From Fodinibius halophilus (GTDB taxonomy: Bacteria > Bacteroidota > Rhodothermia > Balneolales > Balneolaceae): a DNA stretch of 64,000 nucleotides. The stretch spans positions 38,397 through 102,396 of the forward strand of contig NZ_JAALLS010000016.1 in assembly GCF_011059105.1 (NCBI RefSeq). Reading direction: 5' to 3'. A program made the translations under genes and the position numbers. The notes below the pieces were generated by a model. It was not told the DNA's origin, did no database searches, and was given only the letters and a program-made list of their open reading frames with translations. The first letter of the stretch is position 1. The number at the start of each line of letters is the position of its first letter. Shown piece after piece: positions 63,967-64,000 of this stretch.

Positions 63967-64000
63967 GTAATGTCCCTATACTTGTGTAAAAATTGAGAAG

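Overview
The window looks like a chromosomal segment of a Balneolota/Bacteroidota bacterium, most likely a Balneolaceae-type marine or saline organism. The lineage call is inference from several signs. Two secreted proteins end in a T9SS-type C-terminal sorting domain with the NYPNPF signature. There is a SusC/SusD pair. Promoters of the TTTG-N19/21-TAnnTTTG type precede the SRP RNA and tRNA-Val. DUF4292, EnvC and TPR genes form an operon, and most genes lack a Shine-Dalgarno sequence. No species can be named from the sequence alone.

Region 1 (1-31 kb) is mostly housekeeping. In order it holds a CHASE2 nucleotide cyclase cut by the window edge, the 4.5S SRP RNA, a YpdA-like reductase, a YheT-like hydrolase, an acyl-CoA thioesterase, a large secreted subtilase, an outer-membrane barrel protein and gamma-glutamyltransferase. 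An envelope operon follows (TPR, then a LolB-like DUF4292 lipoprotein, then an EnvC-like divisome factor), then a BtuF-like protein, a RAYT transposase flanked by perfect REP palindromes, fructosamine kinase with a low-molecular-weight phosphatase, ileS-dksA-like-lspA, a small group of secreted proteins with a 5'-truncated pilin-like remnant, yajC-ribBA and a two-gene beta-oxidation operon.

Region 2 (31.2-48.2 kb) starts with tRNA-Val and a second RAYT-like transposase that carries palindromes and 15-bp repeats inside its reading frame. The main metabolic unit of the window follows: an N-acetylgalactosamine (GalNAc) utilisation locus. A divergent promoter region separates a minus-strand operon (AgaS isomerase, LacC/FruK-type kinase, PfkB kinase, class II aldolase, amidohydrolase, SSS transporter) from a plus-strand susC-susD-GH109 operon. 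A DUF3472 lipoprotein and a DeoR regulator lie at the far end. Together these predict release of GalNAc by the GH109 glycosidase, uptake through SusCD and the sodium symporter, phosphorylation, deacetylation, deamination/isomerisation to tagatose-6-P, a second phosphorylation and aldol cleavage. The canonical NagA/AgaA-type deacetylase is not present. The amidohydrolase in the operon is the best candidate for that step.

Region 3 (48.2-64 kb) is looser: an EEP-family hydrolase, several small unknown proteins, an orphan EgtD, a huge BNR-repeat protein, EttA, a DUF1456 protein, an SLC12-like transporter, a DUF3185 protein, a Fic AMP-transferase with a perfect palindrome upstream, and a collagen-like lipoprotein. 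Its intergenic spaces are packed with degenerate word-like short tandem repeats and dispersed 80-120 bp repeats, some of which appear to supply the stop codons of neighbouring genes.
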